The notes beneath the pieces are model-generated. The model was not told the DNA's origin and ran no database searches. It worked only from the letters and a program-made list of their open reading frames with translations. A program made the translations under genes and the position numbers. Shown in pieces: positions 45,061-54,694 of a stretch of DNA of 64,000 bases. The number at the start of each line of letters is the position of its first letter. The first letter of the stretch is position 1. Source of the stretch: Dendrocalamus latiflorus (Eukaryota; Streptophyta; Magnoliopsida; Poales; Poaceae); NCBI GenBank assembly GCA_017311315.1, contig CM029660.1, positions 28,423,071 through 28,487,070 of the forward strand, written 5' to 3'.

Positions 45061-47997
45061 ATGGCGACGGACAAGTACTCGACCAAGCCGCCCGTGTTCG
45101 ATGGCATCGATTACCCCTTCTGGAAGAGCCAAATGGAGACATACATCCAGACCCAGGGGTATGCCATCTGCCGGAAGGTCAAAGTACGATTTGTTGTTCC
45201 TGCCGATGAGAACATCAATGCCGGGAATATGGCTGATGTTGAGGCGAATGCAAAGGCAAGGAACATCATCATCCAGGGTTTGAGCCGTAGCGAGTTTGAC
45301 CGTATATCTCACCTGTCGTCCACCTACGATATCTGGGTGACCCTCGACGCATACCATGAGGGCACCACCCAGATTAAGACGGTTCGACAGGACCAGTTCA
45401 AGCGCGAATACAACAAATTCGAGATGCTTGCTGGTGAATCCCTGGACGAGTGCTTTTCGCGATTTCACAAAATCTTGAGCAACCTCCGAGCGGTCGGTCT
45501 CACATACCCCGACTCGGACAACGCTCGTCAGATGCTCGCGGCACTCGATCTGCGTGCTTGGGAGATGAAAGTGACCACCATCAAAGACACGACAGACCTC
45601 TCGACCTTGACTCTTGATGCGCTGTACTCGTGCCTCAAGACTCACGAGATTGACGTTGTCTCTCGTCGGTCGAAGTTACAGTCGATGGCCTTGGTCACCG
45701 ATCCCGTTTCTTCTTCTGGTCATTCTTCTGATTCGCTTTGCGATTTCTCCCTTGCTGCTCTATGTGACGTAACTGATGATCAGTTAGAGCAGCTCGAGGA
45801 TGAGCAACTGGCCCTCCTAGCTCGGAAGTTTTCCCATGCTTACAAGAGGAGGGACAGAAAGAGAGGAGGACCCGTGATTTGCTTCGAGTGTGGTGGCCCC
45901 AACCACATTCGGGCAAACTGCCCCAAGCTGGAGAAGGGCAAGAACGACTACGGCGGTTCGGGCAAGAACGACTACACCGACAAGAACCGCAACAAGAAGC
46001 CTCCAGCTCAGACACCGGGAAAGAAGAAGTTTCGCAACTTTGGCAAAGCCAAGAAGCTGTTCCACCGCGTCCTCACCGCGTTCGACGACCTCGACCTCAG
46101 CGAGGTGGAGGGATGGAGCGACGGCGACGGGGCGGGTGACCAAGTGCCCAAGGATGGCGGCGACGACTTCTCTGGCATGTGCTTCATGGCCCTCGAGGGC
46201 GAACTGAACAACAGCGAGCTGTACTCCGACTCGGACGAGGTATGCCCCACCTACGACCAGCTCAATCATGCTTTTCTTAATCTAGGTGGTTTTCATGCTA
46301 GAGCTAGGGCTAGGTGTACTGAGTTAGAGAAGGAAGTAGATAGACTATCACGGGAGCTTACTTCACTTACATTTGCTCCCTCCCGTGATGATTGTGATAC
46401 ATGCTCTGCTTTGCTGGGTGATATGGAGAAATTAAGGACCTCGCATGATAGTTTGTCCTCCGAGCTTGATATTGTTAAGGTGGAGAATGTTAGTCTGCTT
46501 GCCGAATTAGAGTTGAGTAGGATGGTTGTTACTCTTCTTACTACTGATGAGACTACTCCTCCTACCTCATGTGAGGATAAGGACATTGCTGCTAGAGGAC
46601 CTTATACCATGCTCCTTGATCTGCCTGAATCTTGTGAAAATTGCAATAACTTGAAGATGAACCTAAAACGGGCAGATCATAAAATTGCTGAACTACAAGC
46701 CTCTCTTCTTGAGCCGATTGATTCCTGCTTGAACTGTCCTAAGTTAACTGCTGAACATGAAGCTGTCTCCAAACAATTTCAAGATATGATTGATCATGAC
46801 AGGAAGTTGGCTCAGTATGCTTCTAAGGACCTTGTTAGCTCACCATGCATCAATTGTAACAAACTAAAATCTGACTTGATTGCATTGGATGAGAAATATG
46901 TGAAGCTAACTAAGGACCTTCTAGAGAAGCCACCTTGTGCTTGTAATGTGATTGAGGAGAAGGGGGAGAAGCCCCAGGGCAAGGTTGAGACGCTTAGCGA
47001 CGTGAACCAACTGACTAGCAGTAGGACTGTCCCTTCAGAGTCGGCTGTGCGTGCACAAGCCATTCTTCCCTCTGCTGTTGGTTCTTCATCTGCTCCCTTA
47101 CCTTCTGCTGTCTCTTCTTCCCCCTGCTCTTCTTGCACCTCTCTCTTTCGGGAGTGTCAGTACCTTATGAACACTCTCGAGAGATTTGTAGGAGGCAAGA
47201 AGAAGCTCAATCTTATTCTAGACCAATCCAAGGTTTGCAAATTCAATCAAGGTCTAGGATATGATTTCTATGAGGATATGAGGAAGCATCCACCTGCTAT
47301 TCTCCGACCCATAGTAGGAGGTGTGATCGAGGTCGAGCCCAGATCTGATGAGGTCAAATTCAAATCAGCGGGCTTTGTCCAAGGGATCTCTGACAGCAAG
47401 GTGAGTCCACCTGCAGCTTCGGCCTCTCAGAAGGCGAAGCCTCCCCGTGCTACTTCTACCTCTCAGAAGGTGAAGTACCACTGCACCTTCTGTCAGAAGG
47501 ATGGACACACAGTCGATCGTTGCTTCAGGCGCGCCAGGGTTGCGCGTAGAGACCGTGCAGAAGCACTTAGGCGTATTCAGGGTCAGCCCCAGATCCTGAG
47601 TGCACCTAAGACTAGCACGAGGTCCATGTTTGCTTCTGATGGGTTTGGGCAGCATCGAGAACTTGGTTTTTCTGAGTCTTCTGGTTTTCGTCCTCATGCT
47701 GCCCTTGGTCGAGAATTCCGCTGTCCTGATGGTACATCTCGTTTCCCCTGTCGAGACAGTTACCCACGGCGTGATCAGCGTGTTGCCGGTGTTCCGACTC
47801 GCTCTTCCGTAGCAGTCGGATCCCGCAACAGCTTCAGGTCTGCTCATAGACCTTCTGCTTCTTTGAGTCACAGAGAGCGTAGGGTAGATAGAGGCCAGTC
47901 GTGTTTGACTACTTCATCTGCTCGACGTGTTACTCAGTATTGGGTGCCAAAATCACTCTTGATTTACCCCAGTACTGAGACTTTACTCTCTGTTTGA
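45061..47997 (+). CDS. Sirevirus gag, 978 codons, copy A
   Basis: The first ATG after the PBS (AGAGCCATGG) opens an uninterrupted frame. Residues ~1-205 are the copia gag (DUF4219/UBN2) domain, with PVFDGIDYPFWKSQME near the start. A zinc knuckle CFECGGPNHIRANC (CX2CX4HX4C) is at 274-287. Residues ~430-640 are predicted coiled coil punctuated by CxxC pairs. A second knuckle CTFCQKDGHTVDRC is at 808-821, followed by an Arg-rich tail. The frame ends in TGA at 47995, one frame away from pol. A consensus splice donor (AAG|GTGAGT) lies exactly after codon 780, so the last 198 codons may be intron in a spliced RNA. Gag forms the virus-like particle; this copy of gag is intact. Confidence 0.9.
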   Translation: MATDKYSTKPPVFDGIDYPFWKSQMETYIQTQGYAICRKVKVRFVVPADENINAGNMADVEANAKARNIIIQGLSRSEFDRISHLSSTYDIWVTLDAYHEGTTQIKTVRQDQFKREYNKFEMLAGESLDECFSRFHKILSNLRAVGLTYPDSDNARQMLAALDLRAWEMKVTTIKDTTDLSTLTLDALYSCLKTHEIDVVSRRSKLQSMALVTDPVSSSGHSSDSLCDFSLAALCDVTDDQLEQLEDEQLALLARKFSHAYKRRDRKRGGPVICFECGGPNHIRANCPKLEKGKNDYGGSGKNDYTDKNRNKKPPAQTPGKKKFRNFGKAKKLFHRVLTAFDDLDLSEVEGWSDGDGAGDQVPKDGGDDFSGMCFMALEGELNNSELYSDSDEVCPTYDQLNHAFLNLGGFHARARARCTELEKEVDRLSRELTSLTFAPSRDDCDTCSALLGDMEKLRTSHDSLSSELDIVKVENVSLLAELELSRMVVTLLTTDETTPPTSCEDKDIAARGPYTMLLDLPESCENCNNLKMNLKRADHKIAELQASLLEPIDSCLNCPKLTAEHEAVSKQFQDMIDHDRKLAQYASKDLVSSPCINCNKLKSDLIALDEKYVKLTKDLLEKPPCACNVIEEKGEKPQGKVETLSDVNQLTSSRTVPSESAVRAQAILPSAVGSSSAPLPSAVSSSPCSSCTSLFRECQYLMNTLERFVGGKKKLNLILDQSKVCKFNQGLGYDFYEDMRKHPPAILRPIVGGVIEVEPRSDEVKFKSAGFVQGISDSKVSPPAASASQKAKPPRATSTSQKVKYHCTFCQKDGHTVDRCFRRARVARRDRAEALRRIQGQPQILSAPKTSTRSMFASDGFGQHRELGFSESSGFRPHAALGREFRCPDGTSRFPCRDSYPRRDQRVAGVPTRSSVAVGSRNSFRSAHRPSASLSHRERRVDRGQSCLTTSSARRVTQYWVPKSLLIYPSTETLLSV

Positions 47998-48002
47998 CTC
48001 AG
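47401..48002 (+). other. Candidate intron between gag and pol, copy A
   Basis: The donor AAG|GTGAGT at 47400/47401 follows a complete codon. The acceptor at 48002 is preceded by TACTGAG, a pyrimidine-rich TTTACTCTCTGTTT and CAG|GT. Length is 602 nt, so removal changes frame by exactly the amount separating gag from pol. Both sites recur in copy B (57009/57010 and 57593). No transcript evidence is available here. Confidence 0.55.
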
Positions 48003-51000
48003 GTTCGCCGGGCAGGGAAGGGAAAGGTTTGGCTTGTAGACTCCGGTTGTTCTCGTCATATGACCGGAGACTCCCGTTGGTTTTCTTCCCTTGCCCGTGC
48101 TCCAGGTGATGAGACGATCACCTTCGGAGATGCTTCGTCTGGGCGCGTCATCGCCAAAGGTACAGTGCATGTTAATGCTTCTTTTATTCTTAAGGATGTT
48201 GCCTTGGTTAGTAAGCTGCAGTACAACTTGCTTTCCGTTTCTCAGCTTACCGATGACGGTTTCGAGGTGAGCTTCAAGAAAAATAATTGCAAAATTATTG
48301 ATTCTTCGGGTAGTCTGGTTTGCGGGATTTCTCGTTTTGGGAGGATCTTTCGTGCTGATTTCTCTGAGTCTTCTGGTGATCCTCTCAGGTGTTTAGTTGC
48401 TTCTGAGTCCCGCGATCTTTCTTTCTGGCATAGGAGACTTGGTCATATTGGATTTGACCATTTGACTCGAGTTAGTGGCCACGACCTCATTCGTGGTCTG
48501 CCGAATCTCAAAATGGTCAAAGATCTAGTTTGTGCTCCTTGCCGGCACGGCAAGATGGTTGCCGCCTCCCACCCTCCGGTCACAGTCACTATGACCGATG
48601 CACCAGGACAGTTGCTCCATATGGACACAGTTGGACCAGCTCGAGTGCAGTCAGCAGGAGGGAAGTGGTATGTTCTTGTCGTGGTCGATGACTTCTCGAG
48701 GTATTCTTGGGTGTTTTTCTTAGCCTCGAAGGATGAGACATTTTCACATTTTTGAGGTCTTTTCGGTAGGCTTTCTGTTGAGCTCCCGGGTGCCTTACGA
48801 GCGATCCGCAGTGACAATGGCACGGAGTTCAAGAATTTCTACTTCGAGAATTTCTGTGGTGAGACAGGTGTAGAGCACCAGTTCTCTTCTCCGCACGTCC
48901 CACAACAAAATGGCGTTGTGGAGAGGAAGAACCGTACCTTGGTCGAGATGGCCAGGACGATGCTTGATGAGTACTCTACACTGCGGAAGTTCTGGGCTGA
49001 GGCTATAGCCACCGCGTGCCATGTCTCAAATCGAGTTTTTCTTCGGGCACACTTGCACCGCACTTCTTATGAGTTGAGATACGGGCGAAAGCCCAGCGTC
49101 TCCCACTTTCGTGTTTTTGGTTGCAAGTGCTTTATTTTGAAGTCCGGAAACCTAGACAAGTTCGAGTCACGTTCTTGTGATGGGATCTTTCTAGGTTACT
49201 CGCCTTCTTCGCGGGCTTATAGGGTTTGGAACTGCGAGTCTAACAAAATGGTAGAGACCTGTGAGGTGACCTTTGATGAGGCCAGTCCGGCGACTAGGCC
49301 AGATATCTCAGGTTCTTTAGAGTAGTCCAAGACCATCTTTGTGGATGATGAGGACGATGGAGACGATGGTTGTTTACCTGATCCACCTCCTCATCCTCCC
49401 CTTGAGATGCCTTCTTCCACGGTACCTCAAGGTGATCAGCCGTTGCCTACTGCTTCCTCTGGAGCTAGTGGCTCTGTTCCTACCTCGTCAGCTCACGAGG
49501 TAGAGGCCACTTCTTCATCTCATCCTAGACCTCCCCGACATATCCAGAAAAGGCATCCTTCTGAGCAGATGATTGGAGACCTGTTCGAGCGTGTTACCCG
49601 CTCAAAATCTGGCTTATCTCAATTCTTTCTCCATTCTGCTTTCATTGCCTCCTTTGAGCCCAAGGATATTTCTCATGCTCTTTCCGACGAGTCTTGGGTC
49701 AATGCCATGCATGAGGAGCTAGAAAATTTCGAGAGGAACAAGGTCTGGTCGCTTGTCGAGCCCCCTCGAGGTCACAATATTATTGGGACTAAGTGGGTGT
49801 TCAAGAACAAGCAGAGTGAGGATGGGGTAGTCATTCGAAACAAGGCTAGACTGGTAGCTCAGGGGTTTTCCCAGGTTGAGGGTCTAGACTTCGAGGAGAC
49901 CTTTGCCCCTGTAGCTCGACTTGAGGCCGTTAGAATCCTGCTTGCCTTTGCAGCTTCTAAGGATTTCAAGCTCTACCAGATGGACGTTAAGAGTGCCTTC
50001 CTTAATGGAGTCATTGAGGAAGAAGTTTACGTCAGACAGCCTCCAGGTTTCGAGAACCCCAAATACCCACACCATGTCTTCAAGCTTTCCAAAGCGTTGT
50101 ATGGACTTAAGCAGGCCCCTAGAGCTTGGTATGAGAGGCTTAAGTCCTACTTGTTGAGTCATGGGTTTGAAATGGGTAAAGTAGACAAGACCTTGTTCAT
50201 CCGCCGTCATGGCAATGACCTTCTGCTCGTCCAGATCTATGTCGATGACATCATCTTTGGCGGCTCTTCCCATACTCTGGTTTCACAGTTCTCAGATGTC
50301 ATGAGCACCGAGTTTGAGATGAGTATGATGGGCGAGTTGACCTTCTTTCTTGGCTTCCAAATCAAGCAGACTCGGGAGGGTACATTTCTTCATCAGGGAA
50401 AGTACACTCGTGACCTCCTGAGACGCTTCGACATGAGTGATGGTAAGCCTGTGTCGACCCCCATGGCTTCTACAGCCTATCTTGACCCAGATGAGGATGG
50501 CGAGCCAGTTGATCAGAAAGAGTTCAGAAGTATGATCGGCTCCCTTCTTTACCTCACTGCCTCAAGACCAGACATACACTTCTCCGTGTGTCTGTGTGCT
50601 CGTTTTCAGGCTTCTCCTCGCGTATCTCACCGCCAGGCGGTGAAGCGCATATTTCGGTACCTTCGAGCTACCATTGACTATGGTATCTGGTACTCTTCCT
50701 CTTCTTGTCTTTCCTTGAGAGCCTTTTCGGATGCAGATTTTGCCAGCTGTAGGATAGATAGGAAGAGCACTTCTAGCACCTGCCAATTTATTGGCATTTC
50801 TCTTGTTTCCTGGTCTTCAAGGAAGCAATCCGGCGTTGCACAGTCCACCGCAGAGGCCGAGTACGTAGCTGCCGCCAGTTGCTGCAGCCAGGTGCTTTGG
50901 ATGGCTTCGACCCTGCGGGACTTTGGGTTAGTTATCGACAGTGTTCCACTCTTTTGTGATAACACTTCTGCGATTAACATTGCTAAGAACCCAGTGCAGC

Positions 51001-51188
51001 ACTCTCGGACCAAGCATATTGATATTCGCTTTCACTTCCTTAGAGACCATGTAGAGAAGGGTGACATAGTGCTCCAGTTTGTGGAGAGTAACCACCAGTT
51101 GGCTGATATCTTCACCAAGCCATTGGATAGTTCGAGGTTTTCAGCTCTGCGAGGAGAGCTTGGGGTGGTTTGTCCTTATGAATTGTAG
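48003..51188 (+). pseudogene. Sirevirus pol, copy A: protease, integrase, reverse transcriptase, RNase H; two stops
   Basis: The protease motif VWLVDSGCSRHMTGD opens the frame. The integrase HHCC region is complete (WHRRLGHIGFDH, VCAPCRHGK), as are core motifs HMDTVGPARV, VVVDDFSRYSW, IRSDNGTEFKN and QQNGVVERKNRT. Reverse transcriptase has TKWVFKNK, ARLVAQGFSQ, MDVKSAFLNG, LYGLKQAPRAWYE and the catalytic YVDD. RNase H has FSDADFASC, STAEAEYVA and ends near HQLADIFTKPLD. In-frame stops are TGA 48753-48755 (inside integrase) and TAG 49323-49325 (between integrase and reverse transcriptase); copy B has no stop at either site. No other lesion was noticed, so inactivation is recent. Confidence 0.92.
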
Positions 51189-52901
51189 TGAGGGGGAGTT
51201 TGGTGCTTTACTGCTTTATCTTATCAATTATGCTCTTACTCCTTGCTGTTGCATTGCATTTTGGGTGCATTTGGGGTTAGTCCTCCTAGCATAGATTAGA
51301 GTGCTTCTCTTGTCTAGTTGCTTAGACTTCTGCTCTTATTTTGTGATTCTAGGATGCTGCTTATTAGTTGGTTCTTATCTCACTAGGTTGAGCTCACTCA
51401 CTGCTTGTAGGTTCTAGCGAGGGTTGGGCTACCCTCGGGTAGACAGGGTACGTGTTTGCTCTCTAGTGTGTGTGTTTTACGGTCAAGCTAATAGTCCTCG
51501 AGTCATATGGGGTAGATGAGAGTCTATCTGAGCCATAGTTGTCTCTATATCTTATCTATGCTTTAAGAACTGCCTATTTGCTGTTTTCTTTGCCAGCTTC
51601 TCGATTTATTGCTTTAGTTCGGGGGGAGTTCATTTGGGAGCTTCTGGAGCTTAATGTTGACATAACTCAACTTGAACTAAAAGTTGCATCTCATGTTGAG
51701 GGGGAGCTGGATTTTCTTGCACTTTAGCATTTCGCATTGTGATATAACTACATGGAGCCTTGTTTATTATCCTGTTATGACATGTTTACAATGCTGTACA
51801 CCTTGCCATGATTTGTGCTTTATATGCTAGATTGATCGTGACTTCATATGTGTAGACTAGCTTTTACCATGATAAGTTAATTAAAATTGCCCAACTTGAA
51901 GTAAAACTTGTCATGCTAGCATTTGAGTTTAGTCTTTCTGGAGCTATCCCTTTATGATTCATGCCATGTCAACTAGGCTTAGCTGAGCGTTAAATCTTTT
52001 ATTGAGCCTTAGATTGAGCTATTTTAGTCTCTTGATGTAGCATGAGGTAGTACAACATGTTTACAAAGCAAAAAGATCTCTTTTGTGCGAAAAAACTGAT
52101 TTCACCAATTCTTTCTCATGAGACGGCTTGCCATTGCACGAGGCATGAACTCAGGGGGAGTTTTGGATGACCTAGACTATCTTCTTAAGCTTATTGCTTG
52201 GAGTAGTCGCATAAGGCTTGAGATCTAGCACATAAACAAAAATTGGGTTGGAAACGACCATATGCTTTCAAAAGACAATGTTTAATGTACTCAATTTGCT
52301 TAATCTACAAAAAGAACCAAGTACTTGCGCAAATGTTTTATTCTTGAGCATAGCACTCTAGTTGGTCTCAATACTAGCTTCTTGGTTCCGCTTAGCTTAA
52401 TTGACATGGCCGGCATCATCCTTGGGTATCTCTAGTTAGACTTTACCTCTTGATGACTTGACATTCTCACTTAATGCACTATATTTCAGATTGTCATCTA
52501 TGTGTTGTAGCTAGCTTATACATGTCATGTCATGATCTAGATAGCTTTTTATAGAGTTATGGCTTGTTGTATCTCATTATGGTCATTATGGATAATTCTT
52601 ATGACTCTAAATGCTTAAAATAAACAAACTTCAGCCATTTTCATCCATTGACGTGTCATATTCTCTCTTTTACATCTGATGTGTTTATTGCCAAAAGGGG
52701 GAGAATAGAGAAGAACAAGTCTTTTGGGAACAGTTTAGAGCTTTGGAGAACAAATTGCTCTTTCAGTTGTTGCTCTAGTGTTCCTTCTGTCGACATGATC
52801 ATTAGCCTCATTTCCTTCTTTGGACCATATTGGACTTTGCAAATCAAACTCAACTTCATGCGTTTTTCAGGGTTTGTCAATATACTCATCAAGGGGGAGA
52901 T
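51189..52901 (+). other. Post-pol region of copy A with six polypurine motifs
   Basis: 1.7 kb without a credible ORF. (A/G)GGGGGAG occurs at 51191, 51621, 51699, 52153, 52696 and 52892; the last, AAGGGGGAGAT directly before LTR2, is the functional polypurine tract. Multiplied polypurine tracts in this position are described for Sireviruses. No envelope-like gene is seen. Confidence 0.85.
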
Positions 52902-54638
52902 TGAGAGACCATGTGGCCGTGACCCCATGTTGGTGATGAGTAATTGACATTATTTTAGGATAGTCGAGTTTGGTTGTGTGGTCGGACCATGTCGTTGCGT
53001 AGCGCAAACGGGCTCGGTCGGACTTGGTCAAACTTGGTCGTATGGATTAGGACGCGTATTCCTTTGATTCGACAGGTTTTGGCTTTATCATGTTAATTTT
53101 GATTACATGTATCGAGCGTGTGCTATTTGATGTGTTTCTTGTCTGTGTGGTTGCAGGACATCGAGTGGAGTCGTGGCGAGACACGGAGGACCGGACTAGG
53201 CGCAGGTGGCGCTGAGGTCAGAACGGTCGGGATGTGTCGAAGACGACGTGGACTCGAGGTGGAGTCGTGGCGAGGCACGATGGACCGGACTAGGCGCAGG
53301 TGGTGCTGAGGTCAGAACGGTCGAGGTGTGCCGAAGACGGCGAAGCTGCGTGGCTTGCGAGGCAAGGGATGAGGAAGCTTCCTCGAAGGTGCGCGAGGGG
53401 CGTTTCGGTAAAAACGCAAAGCGGCACAAAAGGAAGCGGGTTTGGATAAAGCGCCGAGTTGTTGAAGGCCTAATGGGTAAAGCATGGTGCAAACCCATTA
53501 GTGGAGGCTATAAATAGAGAGGGAGATGTGTGCTGAAATTTTGAGAGAGTGAGTGTAAGAGTTAGGGTTTTTTATTTGTGTCTCTCCATGGTTGTATGAG
53601 ATAGGGTTGTGTTCTTGGTCTCCTAAGCATGTATGGGGACTTGGTGTGAGATTGAGAGAGGGCTTGACTGAAATGTAAACACTCTATATTAATCATTCAT
53701 GTCTCCGTATCGCTCTTAAGAATCCTTGTGTTGAGTTGGCTTGGTTTCATAAGTCTCTTTGTGTTTGTGCCTGTTTCAGTTTTGTGTTTGTTTTTCTTTC
53801 TTTTCGGCCAATGCAAGAAATGTTCATGCAGTTCTTTGGTTGTTCTTTGATTTCTTCTCTCTGCTTTGGAGTGTGGTTGGCCAAGAAATATCTCCTGCAG
53901 TCTTGGTTGTGGACAGCATGCAAGCTGCAGTAAACTGCTCTGCCGAATGAGAATTCCTGCTTATACTTTGCATGCAGTCTCTTCTTTGGTCAGTTTTTTT
54001 TTCTGCAGTAATTTCAGCACAAAAACAACTTTGGTAGCTTTCCTTTAGTACCTTCTTGCTGCTGTTTTTGGGCTGCTTTAGGTCTTCATTTGCAGCAGGT
54101 GGTTGTTCCTTTTGGTTGCCTTTTATTTGTGCTGCTCGGTAGCAAAAAGAGTGCACAGCAGCATAGCTGTTTTGGCAGCAAAGCATTCCACCTCTTTTTG
54201 TCTCTCGGCCAGCACAAAAATCTGCAAGCATGTCTCTCTTTGCTGCTCTCTTTATGGCAAAGAACATCCTCTTTTTACCTTGCGGCAAGGAGCATGTGAA
54301 TCACCATCTGATTTCTTTTTTTTTGCCAATCTAATCTCCTTCTGTTCGGCTTCAATGTTGATGGCAGTGAATATCTCTTGACTTTAAGAAACCAAGGTTC
54401 AATAGCTTTTCGGCCACCATGCAGTTTTCTTGATTTTTTGTGTTCATGCCTTCTCGGCCAGCATTCTTTGTGTTGTGAGTTGATGATCGTTTATTTCCTA
54501 CTTGCTGCACTCAGTCCCTTAACCTTCTTCGTAGCTTTCTAATAGATACCGGAGAGCTGAGCTTTCGAGTACTTGTGGGAGACGAATTTTTAGTGATCGA
54601 CATTCACCCCCCCCCTCTGTCGCCATTTCGGTCCTACA
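52902..54638 (+). repeat. LTR2 (1,737 bp), shared by copies A and B
   Basis: Nearly identical to LTR1, with a handful of substitutions and 1-nt indels (for example in homopolymers near 54063 and 54610). It is preceded by copy A's polypurine tract and followed by copy B's PBS. Confidence 0.93.
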
Positions 54639-54640
54639 AT

Positions 54641-54652
54641 TGGTATCAGAGC
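54641..54652 (+). promoter_or_regulatory. Primer binding site, copy B
   Basis: TGGTATCAGAGC, identical to copy A, 2 nt after LTR2. Confidence 0.92.
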
Positions 54653-54694
54653 TGGTTAGCTATTTTCAATAGATCTTAATCGGTCTCAAGAGCC

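Larger units (their letters stand above)
43274..54638 (+). mobile_element. Sirevirus-type Ty1-copia retrotransposon, copy A (LTR1-internal-LTR2)
   Basis: 11,365 bp. LTRs 43274-45004 and 52902-54638 start TGAGAGACC and end CCTACA, and appear about 99 percent identical. The initiator-Met PBS is at 45007. Very long gag, integrase before reverse transcriptase, a 1.7-kb non-coding stretch after pol and repeated AGGGGGAG purine motifs before the 3' LTR are the hallmarks of Sireviruses. LTR2 also serves as the 5' LTR of copy B, so no target duplication can be expected at its right side. Confidence 0.93.

Noticed and set aside
45052..47871. Minus-strand ORFs opposite Sirevirus gag (up to 197 codons)
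   Set aside because: Mirror of codon bias in gag; no domain seen.
47989..47997. -1 programmed ribosomal frameshift at the gag/pol overlap
   Set aside because: The local sequence TCT GTT TGA has no canonical slippery heptamer and no obvious downstream pseudoknot could be judged. It remains an alternative to splicing but is less supported.
51539..51727. Envelope-like ORF of the Sirevirus
   Set aside because: Only 62 codons, no signal peptide/transmembrane pattern of an envelope, and broken in copy B.
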